From assembly GCF_014207855.1 (NCBI RefSeq), contig NZ_JACHKZ010000016.1, forward strand, positions 1-64,000: a stretch of DNA of 64,000 nucleotides, given 5' to 3'. Made by a program: the position numbers and the translations under genes. The notes under the pieces are model-generated. The model worked only from the letters and a program-made list of their open reading frames with translations. It had not been told where the DNA came from and did no database searches. Within the stretch, counting starts at the first letter, position 1. Every line of letters begins with the position of its first letter. The stretch is from Comamonas odontotermitis. GTDB taxonomy: Bacteria; Pseudomonadota; Gammaproteobacteria; Burkholderiales; Burkholderiaceae_C. Below are positions 63,817 through 64,000 of the stretch, piece after piece.

Positions 63817-64000
63817 GTGAACCCTGAACTGATCCAAAACGTCTTGATGTATGCGCTGCCCGTGCTGTTCTCCATCACGTTGCACGAAGCCGCGCATGGT
63901 TATGTGGCGCGCCATTTTGGCGACAACACTGCCGCAATGCTGGGGCGCATTACGCTCAATCCGATCAAGCACATCGATCCCATTGGCACCATCGTGATGC
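63817..64000 (+). CDS. Site-2 protease family (M50) membrane metalloprotease, N-terminal part
   Basis: The gene runs off the right edge. The visible 61 residues begin with a GTG at 63817, have a first membrane helix (L-I-Q-N-V-L-M-Y-A-L-P-V-L-F-S-I-T) and the zinc motif L-H-E-A-A-H-G-Y-V-A. They continue A-A-M-L-G-R-I-T-L-N-P-I-K-H-I-D-P-I-G-T, the usual M50 opening. The rest cannot be judged. Confidence 0.85.
   Translation, partial: MNPELIQNVLMYALPVLFSITLHEAAHGYVARHFGDNTAAMLGRITLNPIKHIDPIGTIVM

Overview
The window is a GC-rich stretch of a betaproteobacterial chromosome, most likely Burkholderiales, family Comamonadaceae (Comamonas, Delftia or Acidovorax type). The reasons are the gene families present (RpfE-RecJ pair, TctAB, PuuD, DUF2076, H-NS with the short GRGKAP motif) and a dispersed intergenic repeat built around GATAGC and AGCGCT, which I associate with this family. 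I see no rRNA, tRNA, CRISPR array or prophage. The only mobile-element trace is one end of an IS5-type element at the left edge.

Layout. 1-6.4 kb: IS end, H-NS protein, CNNM/CorC protein, ApaH, RhlE-type helicase, zinc metallopeptidase, dCTP deaminase. 6.5-20.6 kb: guanine deaminase and HIT protein; a sensor kinase, response regulator, secreted HbpS/GlcG-like protein and outer-membrane barrel in one row; then adenine deaminase, two tandem BMP-type lipoproteins, two permeases and a double ATPase (purine uptake), with a LysR regulator. 20.6-24.8 kb: a membrane GGDEF protein with a degenerate signature, a Crp/Fnr regulator and a divergent porin. 25-35 kb: urate catabolism, with PuuD, XdhC, 5-hydroxyisourate hydrolase, a GntR regulator, PuuE allantoinase, a UraD-AllC fusion, an unusual M20 hydrolase and an NCS2 permease. 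35-50 kb: malic enzyme, a D-amino-acid dehydrogenase, Nudix, quinone reductase, two EamA transporters, DUF2076, SDR, TctBA without TctC, a lone GspE-type ATPase and a spermidine-synthase-like protein. 50-64 kb: DNA-deoxyinosine glycosylase, TatD, LolD with one LolC/E permease, RpfE and RecJ, a second D-amino-acid dehydrogenase, racemase, Lrp and amino-acid ABC transporter, PHP phosphatase, YciO-type protein and the start of an M50 protease.

How the genes fit together. From 6.5 to 35 kb most steps of purine salvage and breakdown can be laid out: uptake (BMP ABC), adenine to hypoxanthine, guanine to xanthine, urate oxidation (PuuD), then UraH, UraD, PuuE and AllC. The xanthine dehydrogenase subunits are absent although the maturation factor XdhC is present. 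A near-identical palindrome centred on GTGTATACAC lies before the GntR/uraH pair and before the permease, and a weaker copy lies before puuD. I read this as the operator of the local GntR regulator, making these scattered genes one regulon.

All family assignments were made by eye from motifs. No database search was run.
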